Shown piece by piece: positions 1-11,063 of a DNA stretch of 64,000 bases. Position numbers and translations under genes: made by a program. The stretch is from Hypomesus transpacificus (taxonomy: Eukaryota; Chordata; Actinopteri; Osmeriformes; Osmeridae). The stretch spans positions 18,254,166-18,318,165 of the forward strand of contig NC_061082.1 in assembly GCF_021917145.1 (NCBI RefSeq), given 5' to 3'. The first letter of the stretch is position 1. Every line of letters begins with the position of its first letter. The notes beneath the pieces were generated by a model that saw nothing but the letters and a program-made list of their open reading frames with translations, ran no database searches and was not told where the DNA came from.

Positions 1-116
1 GTCTGTGCCTGTGATGTGTGTGTGTTTGTGTCCCGTTTAATGTAATATTCTTCAGTATGACTCTTCGGGGGTGCCAATGCCGTCCAGTCTGGTTGACCCC
101 TTGACCCTTCCCTTAG

Positions 117-172
117 GTGAACTCCTTGATAGCTTCGTCCAGACAGTCCACAGGTTCCAACAGGGCATGTGA
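117..172 (+). CDS. possible terminal coding exon of an unrecognised gene
   Basis: A pyrimidine-rich tract ending in TTAG (AG at 115-116) is followed by a short open frame reading ELLDSFVQTVHRFQQGM and then TGA at 170-172. It resembles a last coding exon ending a helical C-terminus. I do not recognise the protein, and its upstream exons would lie outside the window. The acceptor context is good, but a 56-base exon call from one frame is weak and this could be chance. Confidence 0.25.
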
Positions 173-340
173 GACCCCCCCACCCCCACCCAGGGTGCTG
201 TCCCTGGAGTAGCAGCTGGAGGCCTTAGTAGCTGACGTCCGCACTACGCCGTCTCAGTGTGACAGTTTGTGGCATGTACAGTAGGAGTCTACTAGCTAGC
301 TGCGGTGTGTGGCTTTTGAAGAGCCAATCCTGCAGTGAGT

Positions 341-535
341 CAGGACCCTATAACATTAACCCTCCCTGGGTTGGGACCCTATAACATTAACCCTCCCTGG
401 GTTGGGACCCTATAACATTAACCCTCCCTGGGTTGGGACCCTATAACATTAACCCTTCGTGGGTCAGGACCCTATAACATGCCCTCCTTGGGTTAGGACC
501 CCATAACATTAAACCTATATGGGTCAAAACACATA
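341..535. repeat. 31-bp minisatellite
   Basis: About six degenerate copies of a 31-bp unit built on 'gggaccctataacattaac', clean in the first four copies and decaying to the right. A shorter tandem motif (taatgtttgtc) follows at about 645-692. Confidence 0.8.
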
Positions 536-2156
536 ACATTAGCATTTTCTATGGGATTGGTGTGTGTGTTACCAGGGCGCACTTTTTCTACTACAAAGTA
601 GACACACTTTTAGAGAAGTAAACAGTTGGTATGCTAGGGATTAGTAATGTTTGTCTAATGTTAATGTTTGTCTAATGTTAATGTTTGTCTAATTGTCCTT
701 GACTAATGTCAGGATCCAGGTTAGTTCTAGTCCTGGGATAACCTAGCACCCTTATCTGCCTGATATAGTGCTTTAGGGAGAACTGTCTGGAGAGGGACTG
801 GTGATTAGCCAGCGGCTAATCTTTTATTTAGAAAAACACCCTGCTTTATGTCTGGACATAAAAGGTTTAAATCCTCCCATGTCCCCTCTGTGTTTTGTAA
901 ATAAATATTTTCTTCTCCCCAGCAAAGGCACCGGACACTGGGCCGGTCTATTTCAGGGTTTCACCAGGAAGGCATTCCTAACATGGTCAAGGCCTAATGC
1001 AATGCAGATTTGTATTCAGCCCAAGAACATTTGACCTACATTGTATTTATCTCTCAGACACGCTCTGATTAAAATATGTCACATCACATATCGTATCACA
1101 AATCATGGTAGAAGACTGGCTATACTCTTCGTAAGAAATCATTTTTAATACCTATTTTCAAACAGTTCTTCCTACATGTCCATTTCCATGACCTCAGCAG
1201 TAACATTCACTAATGCAACACAGTTGCATTATTAATGAGCTCATTGGACGTTATTCAGGTTATGTGTGTTCATTTGTCTGATCTAAAAGCACAAGTCCTT
1301 AGCCTTGCTGCTGGATTGTCACCTGAACTAAATAAGCATCGAGCCATACTGCTGTTTGCCTGACTGGAGCTCTCCTCCGGAGGACAGACTGAAAGCAACA
1401 CAGCCCCGCCCGTTCACTCCTCCACCCTGACCTTCTCCACTACCCTCCCTGACACACGCATGCTTCATGCTCTACTATTGACTGCGTCGTCTGGGTGTGG
1501 CAACCCAGAGTGTCGGCTTCCAGGATTTCTAAATATATCTTCCGGAGCGAAGGATAAAAGATAAAAGTCCTTTTCATTCGTGTGTTTGGTGGCAATGCAC
1601 TGGGGAAGGAGAATATTGATGTTCAGAGGAGAGAGGCAGGGTTAAGGGGAAAGAGAGGGATGGTTAAAGGGAGAGGGATGGAAAGAGACAGAGGCAGAAA
1701 GTGGGAGAGAGAGAAAGTGGGAGAGTGGTAGAGAGAGAGAGAACGTGGGAGAGAGAGAGAGAGACAGCATCAGCAGATACAAGCCGCTATTGTGTCGAGG
1801 CTCAGCATTGGCTGAAACCGCAGCATCCCTCATCCCTCCCCCCCATCCCTCCCTCCAGCTCTATCTTTCGCTCGCCTGCTGACAGAAGCACTCCTGCTAC
1901 CACAAGACGGGACTACTCTGTTGTGGCTTACTCCCTCAGCCTCTAATCCGGCTGGATCCCTGGCCGCTTGGCCCCCCCCCATCCCAAGGCTCCTCTCCCT
2001 TCCACCTCAGCCCAGCCACAGCCACCGTCCCTGGCCTCCCGGTCCTGGGGTGGAAGTGGGTCTCAGGGATTCAGGATTGGACCATGGGGGCTGGATGAGG
2101 ACAGGCGGGTGACGGCTGTGTCCTGACCGATGCCGGTGTGGTCGTGGTGTGATGTG

Positions 2157-2324
2157 ATGGGGTGCAGCACCAGCGTGGTGGTGTTGGACGGGCTCCGCAC
2201 GGTGCTGGAGAGGAACTGTAGCTACGTCTGCAAGAGCGAGGCCGAGCCGGCGGGCGACTCGGAGCAAGAGCCGGCACACAGCAGGAGAGAGTCCAGGTGG
2301 TGGCCACTGCCGTCTATACTAAAG
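2157..2324 (+). CDS. possible first coding exon, unrecognised protein with N-terminal MGCSTS
   Basis: A GC-rich open frame of 56 codons begins MGCSTSVVVLDGLRTVLERN and ends LPSILK at a possible donor (AAAG|GTGTGT). Codons end mostly in G or C, unlike the surrounding non-coding DNA. The MGC start with Ser at position 6 fits an N-myristoylation plus palmitoylation signal. An in-frame upstream ATG lies at 2130. The preceding 700 bases are GC-rich and could be 5' UTR. No downstream exon could be joined and I do not recognise the family. The donor is weak because it runs into a GT repeat. Confidence 0.3.
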
Positions 2325-4743
2325 GTGTGTGTGGTATGTGTGTGTGTGTGGGGGGGGAGGCGTAAGTGTGTGTGTGTGTGTGTGAGGGGTATTCTTGTCA
2401 TGTTGTTTACAGTGTGGCAGGGGTGTCGTGGGTAGATCTTCACTGTAAGCCACGCTGTACTACAGTAGGGATACGTTGACGGCTGCTGCCTGATGCCTTT
2501 TGCCTGTCAGCGGCGAGCGAGACGGCACTCGTCTGAACTAGAGCCCTCCAACCTGGGAGCGAGGAAGGAAACGTCCTCGAAACAGCCAAAACCACGTGAA
2601 CAAGAACAGGCTGCGCTTCGAACCCCGATTCAGAATCCGTAGACAGCATAGAACCTGGTTTACCACGAGTCGCGAGGTATGAGGGGGGGTGGGGGGGAAT
2701 CACTTGTGCTTAATATGCCCCGTGCGTTTCCAGATTGAGTTTTAATGGTGCACTTATCCCTCCTTTCACTGGGACGCCAACAGCCGTAGTAGACGGCATC
2801 CTCACCCAGGAGGATGAGTTGAGCTGCATAAGCTTCGGGGGGGGGGGGGGGTGGCGCCGTATCCGTGGAGGACATGGGGAAGTGAAAGCTGGGGTGGACG
2901 AGCTCTCTCCTCCCCCACCATGCAGCCATGTGCTGGGAAGAGTTAAGCTCCCCGTGGGGTGGGGGCAGGAGGGGGGGGGGGGCAGGGGGGGGGCGGTCTG
3001 TGTCTGGCACAGATCACTAGTTTCTCTTCGGCGCTAGACTGCTACGCTGGCAGAACTCTTCCTGCTCCGTACCAGCTTGTCTTGTTCTTGGTGTGTGTCT
3101 GTGTGTCTGTGTGCATAAACTGCCTGTGTGTGTGTGTGTGCGTGTGCGTTTGGGATGCCAAATGTCTGCAGCTGGCTTTGACAGGCATCTGGTTCGCAGT
3201 GATGTGAGCAGACTGACAGTCTGGTGTGTGGTGGTGTGGGGTGAGGGGCTTGGGTGTGTGTGTGCGCGCACGCGTGTGTGTGTGTGGAAGTAGGTCAAGG
3301 GCGGTCTGGCCTATCACGATTCAGAGATGCTTCGATCAACAGACTTGACAGATTTAATTCCCTCTCAGCGCTTGGCTGGTGGCAGTAATCAATACGTGAG
3401 CAGGTGAACTCCAACACTGCCCCTCCTTGTAGCAGATAGGACTGGAGAGAAGATCTGTTCTGGAACAGCATGCAGGCTGCACCCCGTTCAGGTGACCGTG
3501 ACGGGTAACGGGTGTTAAAGGAGATTGGTCCGGCTCGAGGCTTTGCTGACTGTTATTTTTCCACCTCGTCGTCATCTGATCTGGTGTGAGCCCCTGAACC
3601 TAAATATGGGAAAGATTACGATCTTTGGGGAATGTGATTCCTGATAGCCATGAATATGACTCATAATCTCTCCATGTGTGGGAAGTTGAAATGGTTCATT
3701 TGGGTGGGCCGCAGCAACACACACACACACACACATAGGTTTGGCAGTGGGAGACAGGTCTGTGCGGTCGTTGGGGGTGGGTGGGGGGCTGTTTGTTAGG
3801 GGAGTTTAACTGCTCTGTTATTTTGCTTACTCTGATTACACCAGATTACACCAACGCACCCTTTTCCTTCCTCTCTCTGCCGGTCGTCTCACGGTCCTCA
3901 CGGGGGGGGAATGGGGGGAGTGGATGGGTGGTTACAGTAGAGCCTCTGTACGGATCTGCACGTAACAATGTGTTCGTTGAGCAGACCCTTGAGTCCAACG
4001 CGATGTACCTGGGGGGTTTCAAACTTCAGACGTGCGCCGTCTGGATCTGCAGCCAAGCGCTCCACCTGCGAGACAGCTGACAACACGATCAGTCCAGAAC
4101 CCATCTTGCCAAGCTCCAAGTTATTTATTTGTGCCCAAACCACAGTGGTTAGGACCAAACAGCGTCCTGTGAGGAAGGGCGTGGTTGAAGCTAGCCCTTG
4201 ATAGACAGTGATGGACAGAGGGTTCATCCAATCACCTGCCAAGTATTTTTTGAAAGTGCCTGCCCTCTTTCCATGGACGACTTCCCAGATGGATATATGT
4301 AACGAACCATCAGGCGAGTCAGGTTACATACTCGCCCCATGCTTATAGCATTCTATTACATGCTGATTACATGCAGATCATTTGTTATATGCATATCATC
4401 GGTTTCATCCTCGGTTCGATCTTTAGCTATTCTGCAACAAGCAGGCAAATCTGCAAGCTGCCGGTCTTATCCATGGAATGTTGTTGCTTTCAAAGAGAAG
4501 GAAAGAGAGCGCGAAGGATGACGTCAAGTTGGTCCGAGATAAAAGGTGCTTTATCGAATGGTGTTTTTTTTTAGGGAGGGCTTCTCCTAACATAGTCCAG
4601 CAGTGTGGTCAGAGCTAAAGTCATGCCTAATGATTCAGTTAGGATCTGCCCATTGGTTCCATGTGTGAGGGTGTGTATTCTTAGCAATACCAAACCTCGC
4701 CTGTGTTGCATCAGGGCCTAGTCTTGGTGTTACTTTGTTCACT

Positions 4744-4785
<42 letters not shown>

Positions 4786-6487
4786 TTACCTCACCAAATG
4801 TGGCTGCACAGGCTCCTGGCCTAGTCCTTACTGAAGATCTATTTGATCGTGATTCAAGAGGGTGTATTTACACTTCAAGTATATACTTCCTGTTACACGG
4901 CACACTATTTCACTACATGCCTCTACTTGATTTGGATGTATTTGACTGTATTTGTTAGTGGTGTGTTTGATAGGAAATTTCATTGGCCCCTTTTTGGCTC
5001 CCTGCCTCTCCTCTCTGTCCAGTCAGCCCTGGTTTCTAACCGTGATAAACATGAAGCTCTTCAGCTCGTAGAGGGACAACTTCTCCTCTTGCTGTGGGCC
5101 TGTGCAGACTGCCTCTCCCACCCCGACTGTCAGCCCGGTCGACCGTCTCACACGCAAGCTGGGCGTCGACCAGAACGAGAACATCCACATGAGAACAATG
5201 TGTTGTTCTCTGCCCCCCCCCCCCCCCACCACCACCACCATCTCTTTAGCCCACTGGCCCTTAGCACAGCTGAGCCGCGTGCCTGCTTCCCCATTGTTAT
5301 CCCCCCGCTAGCGATAGTTTCCTACCCTGTGGCGTCTTGGATGTCCAGGAATTGGTCCGGCCCTCCAGGCTGTCTGACAGCACTGAGAGGTTTTCCGTGG
5401 CCCCCTGACCCGCTAAGCTGGTACAGCAGACTCCTGTCTCCAGCCCCCAGGACCCAGGCCCTAACCCTGGCATGGAGCCTGGCATGGCCCCTGGCCGCAG
5501 CAGGGTGGAGCCAGGGGACCCACTCGCCCACACACACCAGGGACACTCCTGGACCCCTGGACATACAGCTGTTAGACTCTTGACGACGCGCAGTACAGCA
5601 GCATCCACCCAATAGAGTGGTGTCATGTTTTCTGTGAAGAAACCCTGTAGAGGGGGAGGGGGAGGGAGGGAGAGGGAGGGAGAGAGAGAAGGAGAGGGAG
5701 TGGGAGAGAGAGAAAGAGAGAGAACAGAGGGAATGGGCGAGCTGGGGATGGGCGGCATGTTTGGCTTCCCAGCACAGCTGTACAGCGTGAGCTGAATCTC
5801 TTGTCGGCGTGTGTTCATTCTGCTGGGATGTTAGCAGAGGGTGTAGACCACCATCACTCCAGCGGGAGTGAACACTGTCACCTAGCACACTGGTGCCCCA
5901 CACCCCCCCCCAACATCAAAGTGTTCAGAGAGAGGGAGGGAGGGAAGGCTAGATAGAGGGAGGGGCTGTGCGTTTTTGTTCCATTCCAGGCAACACCCAC
6001 CCTTGTTTTCCCCAGCTCCCACTGGGAAGGCCCAGTGATTGCATCAAGTTATAGCTCAGTTATGTAACCTTCAGTCCAGCTCTGACCGCAGTTCCCCCTC
6101 CGTCATGGTCTACCCTGGTCTACCTCGGCCTGCTCTGGTCTGGGCACCCAGGCTGTGTGGAACCAGTCTGGGCCAGACTAGCCACCACCCCTGCCCTCTC
6201 AGAAACCTGGCTGCGGCTGACGCAGAGGAGAGACGCTGGCAGGGGGGTCATCGTTGCTCACTGTGCTGAGTCACAGTGTCTACACGCACGCTCACAGCTG
6301 TTCTCCGGTGCGCCGCGCGGTGACGCGTCCGTTTTCGAGTCGTGCTGTGAGCGCGTGCCGTCCAAACAAGAAGAAGCCTCGCTTCTTCTGAATTGAAAGG
6401 AGATTTAGTGATGATGCCAAATGAAACTCAATAACAAGTCCAGAATGAATGCGAAGGTGGAGAGAGGAGGAAGCGAGGGAGGTCTGG

Positions 6488-6617
<130 letters not shown>

Positions 6618-7107
6618 AGCGGGGGGGGGGAGAGAGGGAGCGGGGGGGGGGAGAGAGGAGCCGGCATGATGAATCATGATGGCAGCTACGACAGACCTCT
6701 GTCTCCGTATATCAATTCTCATTAACGAGCCCCATGTTGACGTAGCAGAGGACACCATCTCCTCCACCCCCCCCCCCCCCCCCCCCCCCCCCAGAGTCCA
6801 AACCAAGGACGTACAATCCACCATCAAGGCATCAATAGTGACTTAGATTGGTGCGATTTCTTTTTCAAACTCAAAACCACAGGGAGTGGTCTAGATACAT
6901 TGTGGCCCGTGAAAGCTGTACGCTACAGTTAAAACTGTAAACAGCAGAACTAAACGACAGGCACCGGAAGGATCCACGGGTCCCTGTAAGTCTTCTTGTG
7001 TCTGCGTTGACAGTCCTGAAGGAGGAGGAGGGCCGAGCTACAATGCAGGGAGGACTCTTTGATGTCCCAGCCAGCCTGCTGTCTGTCAGGGCTGCAGAGA
7101 GAGACGT

Positions 7108-7364
7108 CCCAGGCTGGGGCTGGGGCTGGAGCTGAGCCTGGAGCTGAGGCTGGAGCTGAGGCTGGGGCTGAGGCTGCAGCTGGGGCTGGGGTTGGGGTGC
7201 GGCTGGGGCTGAGACTGGGCTGGAGCAGGGCTGGAGCTGGGGTTGGGGTTAGGTCTGGGCTGGGGTTGAGTTGGGTTGGGGTTGGCTGGGGCTGGGGCTG
7301 GGGCTGGGGCTGGGGCTGGGGCTGGGGCTGGGGCTGGGGCTGGGGCTGGGGCTGGGGCTGGGGT
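7108..7364. repeat. GGGGCT hexanucleotide array, G-quadruplex-prone
   Basis: A G-rich array of GGGGCT, GGAGCT and GAGGCT units. From about 7285 to 7362 it is pure GGGGCT, about 13 copies. The plus strand carries many consecutive runs of four G separated by two bases, the classic pattern for G-quadruplex formation. Confidence 0.9.
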
Positions 7365-8231
7365 GGGTTGGGTTCGGCTTGGCTGGGCTGGTGTTAGTGT
7401 TGTTGTTTTCTTAATGGAAAGCTACTGAATGAGCAGGAACTCAAGGATACATCCATAGCTGCCGCTGCTGTGGCCTGCTGAGTTAAGATGTCTGAATGTT
7501 CAGAAGTCTGAAGATAAAACAGCCTGAATGTACAGCATTCTGAATGTACCGTAGTCTAAATATACAGTATTCGGAATGTACTGCAGTCTAAATGTACAGT
7601 ACATAACTCTTTCAAGTTTCTGTTGTGTTGTTGAAATCTGTGGTTTGGTTGGTTGAATCCCAAATCCTCCGCCCGGTAATTAGCCACATACTAAATCCCA
7701 CTGGCTCCCTTACGAGTGTGACGCAGTCAACAGTAAACAAGTGGGCGTTTCAAAGGCCATCCGATGAAACGGCCCATAGACCTGCGGTCGGGTGGTGTGG
7801 GCGGAGCTCTGCTCTTACGCAAGCGTGCACATGCCAGCGACTCCTCTCTGACACAAGATAAGATCAGCGCTCCGGACGCGAGCGAGCGCTGAGGCGACGG
7901 ACATGCTCGACAGCGTCGGGGAGCTGTCACGTGACGAGCCGGGGCGGCCAATCGGGAGGCGTTCAGAGGTCTCCCCTGTCAGCTGACTGGGGTGTCATAA
8001 AATGACTCAAGCTGAAAACGCACCCAGACATGTCAGTCACTCGTGAGTTGTCGGTGTGAGTGAGGCGGTAGTGGAGGGGAATGCGTTCCTCACAGACAGG
8101 AAGACTTATGACTAACAGGTCCAGAGAACTGTCTGTCTGCCTTCAGGAAGACAGCTCGTGTTCCCCAGTGTGTAGCCTGCAAGGGGCCCCTTGCTCTCCA
8201 GGACTCTCTTCTTCCAGTGCCACGAATGTGC

Positions 8232-8303
8232 GGCTCGTTGGTCTAGGGGTATGATTCTCGCTTAGGGTGCGAGAGGTCCCGGGTTCAAATCCCGGACGAG
8301 CCC
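8232..8303 (+). tRNA. tRNA-Pro (anticodon AGG)
   Basis: A complete 72-nt tRNA. The acceptor stem GGCTCGT pairs with ACGAGCC and is followed by discriminator C. The anticodon stem (8257-8261 with 8269-8273) is fully paired, and the loop carries AGG at 8264-8266, which reads proline CCU (CCN after A34 editing). The internal promoter boxes are intact: the A box around GTTGGTCTAGGGG and the B box GGTTCAAATCC. A T run (TTTT at 8307-8310) just downstream is the expected RNA polymerase III terminator. CCA is not encoded, as usual for nuclear tRNA genes. It sits alone, in the sense orientation relative to adam23. Confidence 0.97.
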
Positions 8304-8739
8304 AAATTTTGACTCTGGATTCGTAGTATAATTAAAATTCTAAAACTGGTTGTTCCCATCCTTGATTGTGATTGGCTATATCGCATTCCATACCTTTGTA
8401 AAATCCAGCATAACCTCACAGCTTGTCCTCATAACATTCTTTAACATTCCATATGACTGCGCATCGAATATTTCAAATTGAAAAAGACGGCAAAGATGTC
8501 CATCTGGCTGTTGCGTGGCAACGATTTATGTAGGAACTACACTTTGTAGTAGCGGAAGAATGACGGAAGAATTTTGTTTCTAATTGTTTTTATTGATGAA
8601 ACCATATCAAATATTTGTAGTAACAGTTTTAGAAAGGCAATAAGCCCCGCGAGTCTGTGGTTTACGCTGATTTTAGAACAGGAACACGACGCTTCGCGTC
8701 GTGCCTAACAACTCCACAGTAAACTCCACTAAAACTAGA

Positions 8740-8889
8740 CAGTAGTAGTCTATCACTGCAGTGAAATGACATCGTGTCCTTGGGCAAGGCACTTCACCCT
8801 ACTTGCCTCGGGGGGAATGTCCCTGTACTTACTGCAAGTCGCTCTGGATAAGCGGGTCTGCTAAATGACTGAATGTAAAAATGTAAATG
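8740..8889 (+). mobile_element. SINE 3' portion (fish tRNA-derived family), plus orientation
   Basis: Contains the block tccttgggcaaggcacttc..ccctgtacttactg followed by the tail gtcgctctggataag..ctgctaaatgac, shared with the copies at 20024, 23543, 24504, 25895 and 26424. The tRNA-like head is poorly preserved here. Confidence 0.85.
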
Positions 8890-10672
8890 AAGAGGCTGGG
8901 GGAGGCCGGGGGAGGCTGGCGCATGGTAGAGAGATCCTGGGGCAACTGTGTGTGTGTGTGTGTGTGACACCCCTCCCACAGTGTGTGTGTGTGTGTGTGT
9001 GGAGGGGGTGACATTAGGTTATAGTGAGTGCCTTTTGTCTTTGTAAGAGGCGCTATGGTTGGGGGTTGGAGGATGAGGGATCGGGGGGGGGGGGTGGGGG
9101 TGCACATGACTGTGCAGGTTGGGAGGGCGGTGGTGGGGGCAGGTGACATTGGGACAGGGGAACAGCTGTAGTGCCCCCCCCCAACCCCTCCCACCACCAC
9201 CCCCTCCCCCGACGACGTTCAACCCTGACACGGGCGTGAAAAGACAACATCCTCCCTGCTGAGGCTCTGGGAGGGGTCCGGAGGGTCCGGCCCACACAGG
9301 GGTGGCCACGGTGGGGCGACGGCGCGCAGGAATGCCCCTCTGGCAGATGGATCAACAACCAGGGGCTGGGAGACCCTGGAGGCTCTGTGGCAGTCTGAAG
9401 CCTGTAGGATTTGCGAACACTCACATTCCACAGCAACCATGCAGACAATTGAAGAAGATTTCCTTGCATAAACATCGTAGTAATTGATTGTTAATATTAG
9501 TCATTCACATGCAGGAAATCTTCATGACTATGCTGTAAGAAAGGAAAAATCCATCCTGTTAGTTTGGGAACACACACAGCCCAAAGCAAACGTAAAGACA
9601 GTTAGAATAATTGTAGTACTGATTGTGAATATTATTATTTTCATGTGCTAGTGCATATCACGTAATAATAACTATACTGTNNNNNNNNNNNNNNNNNNNN
9701 NNNNNNNNNNNNNNNNNNNNNNNNNNNNNNNNNNNNNNNNNNNNNNNNNNNNNNNNNNNNNNNNNNNNNNNNNNNNNNNNNNNNNNNNNNNNNNNNNNNN
9801 NNNNNNNNNNNNNNNNNNNNNNNNNNNNNNNNNNNNNNNNNNNNNNNNNNNNNNNNNNNNNNNNNNNNNNNNNNNNNNNNNNNNNNNNNNNNNNNNNNNN
9901 NNNNNNNNNNNNNNNNNNNNNNNNNNNNNNNNNNNNNNNNNNNNNNNNNNNNNNNNNNNNNNNNNNNNNNNNNNNNNNNNNNNNNNNNNNNNNNNNNNNN
10001 NNNNNNNNNNNNNNNNNNNNNNNNNNNNNNNNNNNNNNNNNNNNNNNNNNNNNNNNNNNNNNNNNNNNNNNNNNNNNNNNNNNNNNNNNNNNNNNNNNNN
10101 NNNNNNNNNNNNNNNNNNNNNNNNNNNNNNNNNNNNNNNNNNNNNNNNNNNNNNNNNNNNNNNNNNNNNNNNNNNNNNNNTTACTGGGACTCGCAAAGAG
10201 TGCTGTGTTGTCACCTTTCTACTGTTCATATCCTAGTGCATACTCATCCCTAGTCAGCCCCTGCCTTCATGTCATTAGGATGACAGATTAAAGAGTTCAA
10301 GGTCGGGTGAACTCCTGAGAGTGAGTCCATGTTACGTTCCAACCAGCATGTTTTTCCCGGGGGCTACCTCCACAAACACGTAGCTCCTTCCCACGTCGGG
10401 GAGACAGTATCTCTGTCGCTCTCGGAGAGCCCCTCTCCTCCACACACAGACCTCACGCTCCACCTTCCTCCCACACAGACGCATCCCCTTCCGAGCGTCC
10501 GCATCCACCACACGCCGCCCTCTCTTCCAAAACACGACCGAGCCAGTTTAAACCAGTCTTCTCCTGTGTCCTTGTTCTTTCTGTGTGAGCTCATCCATGT
10601 GTAGCGAACGTAAAGCAGGTTAGCCACTCATGTCTTCCCCCCCCCCCCCCCCCCCTCCATAACCCTTCGCAG
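8890..10672. other. non-coding stretch around the gap
   Basis: GT repeats (8950-9000), a poly-G run near 9080, the N gap and a poly-C tract (about 10637-10655) just before the adam23 acceptor. No coding exon is recognised. Confidence 0.5.
9681..10180. other. assembly gap (500 N)
   Basis: Exactly 500 N bases, the usual placeholder for a gap of unknown length. Adam23 exons upstream of the transmembrane exon (for example the EGF-like exon) could be hidden here. The open frame running through the N block is meaningless. Confidence 0.99.
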
Positions 10673-11001
10673 GTCCTAGCGCCACCAATCTAATAATAGG
10701 CTCCATCGCCGGAGCCATCCTAGTGGCTGCCATAGTGTTGGGGGGGGACTGGATGGGGATTTAAGTAAGCAACACAGCGCATGCCTCTCCTGCCGTGACC
10801 AGCATCCCTGCTGCTTCTAGACACCGGGGGGTTTGAGGTCCTGCCGCAGAAAGCAGAGCGAGGGGGGGGGGTGGGGGTCTCGCCCCAGCATGAGACGCCT
10901 GGTCAGACGCGTGTCACACGGCCCAGTCGCGGCATGCACGCGCCCGACATGCAACGGTAGCTCACGGCGACGAGTTCATCCGGCATGCGCTCCTGAGAGT
11001 T

Positions 11002-11063
<62 letters not shown>

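Noticed and set aside
341-535. Telomere-like repeat (ccctaa..ttaacc appearance)
   Set aside because: The unit is a 31-bp ccctataacattaaccctcc motif, not TTAGGG, and is internal.
4843-5583. 246-codon plus-strand open frame
   Set aside because: Proline-rich low-complexity translation with no domain, passing through GC-rich non-coding DNA; no homologous block recognised.
9672-10229. 185-codon minus-strand open frame
   Set aside because: It is made of N bases in the assembly gap.
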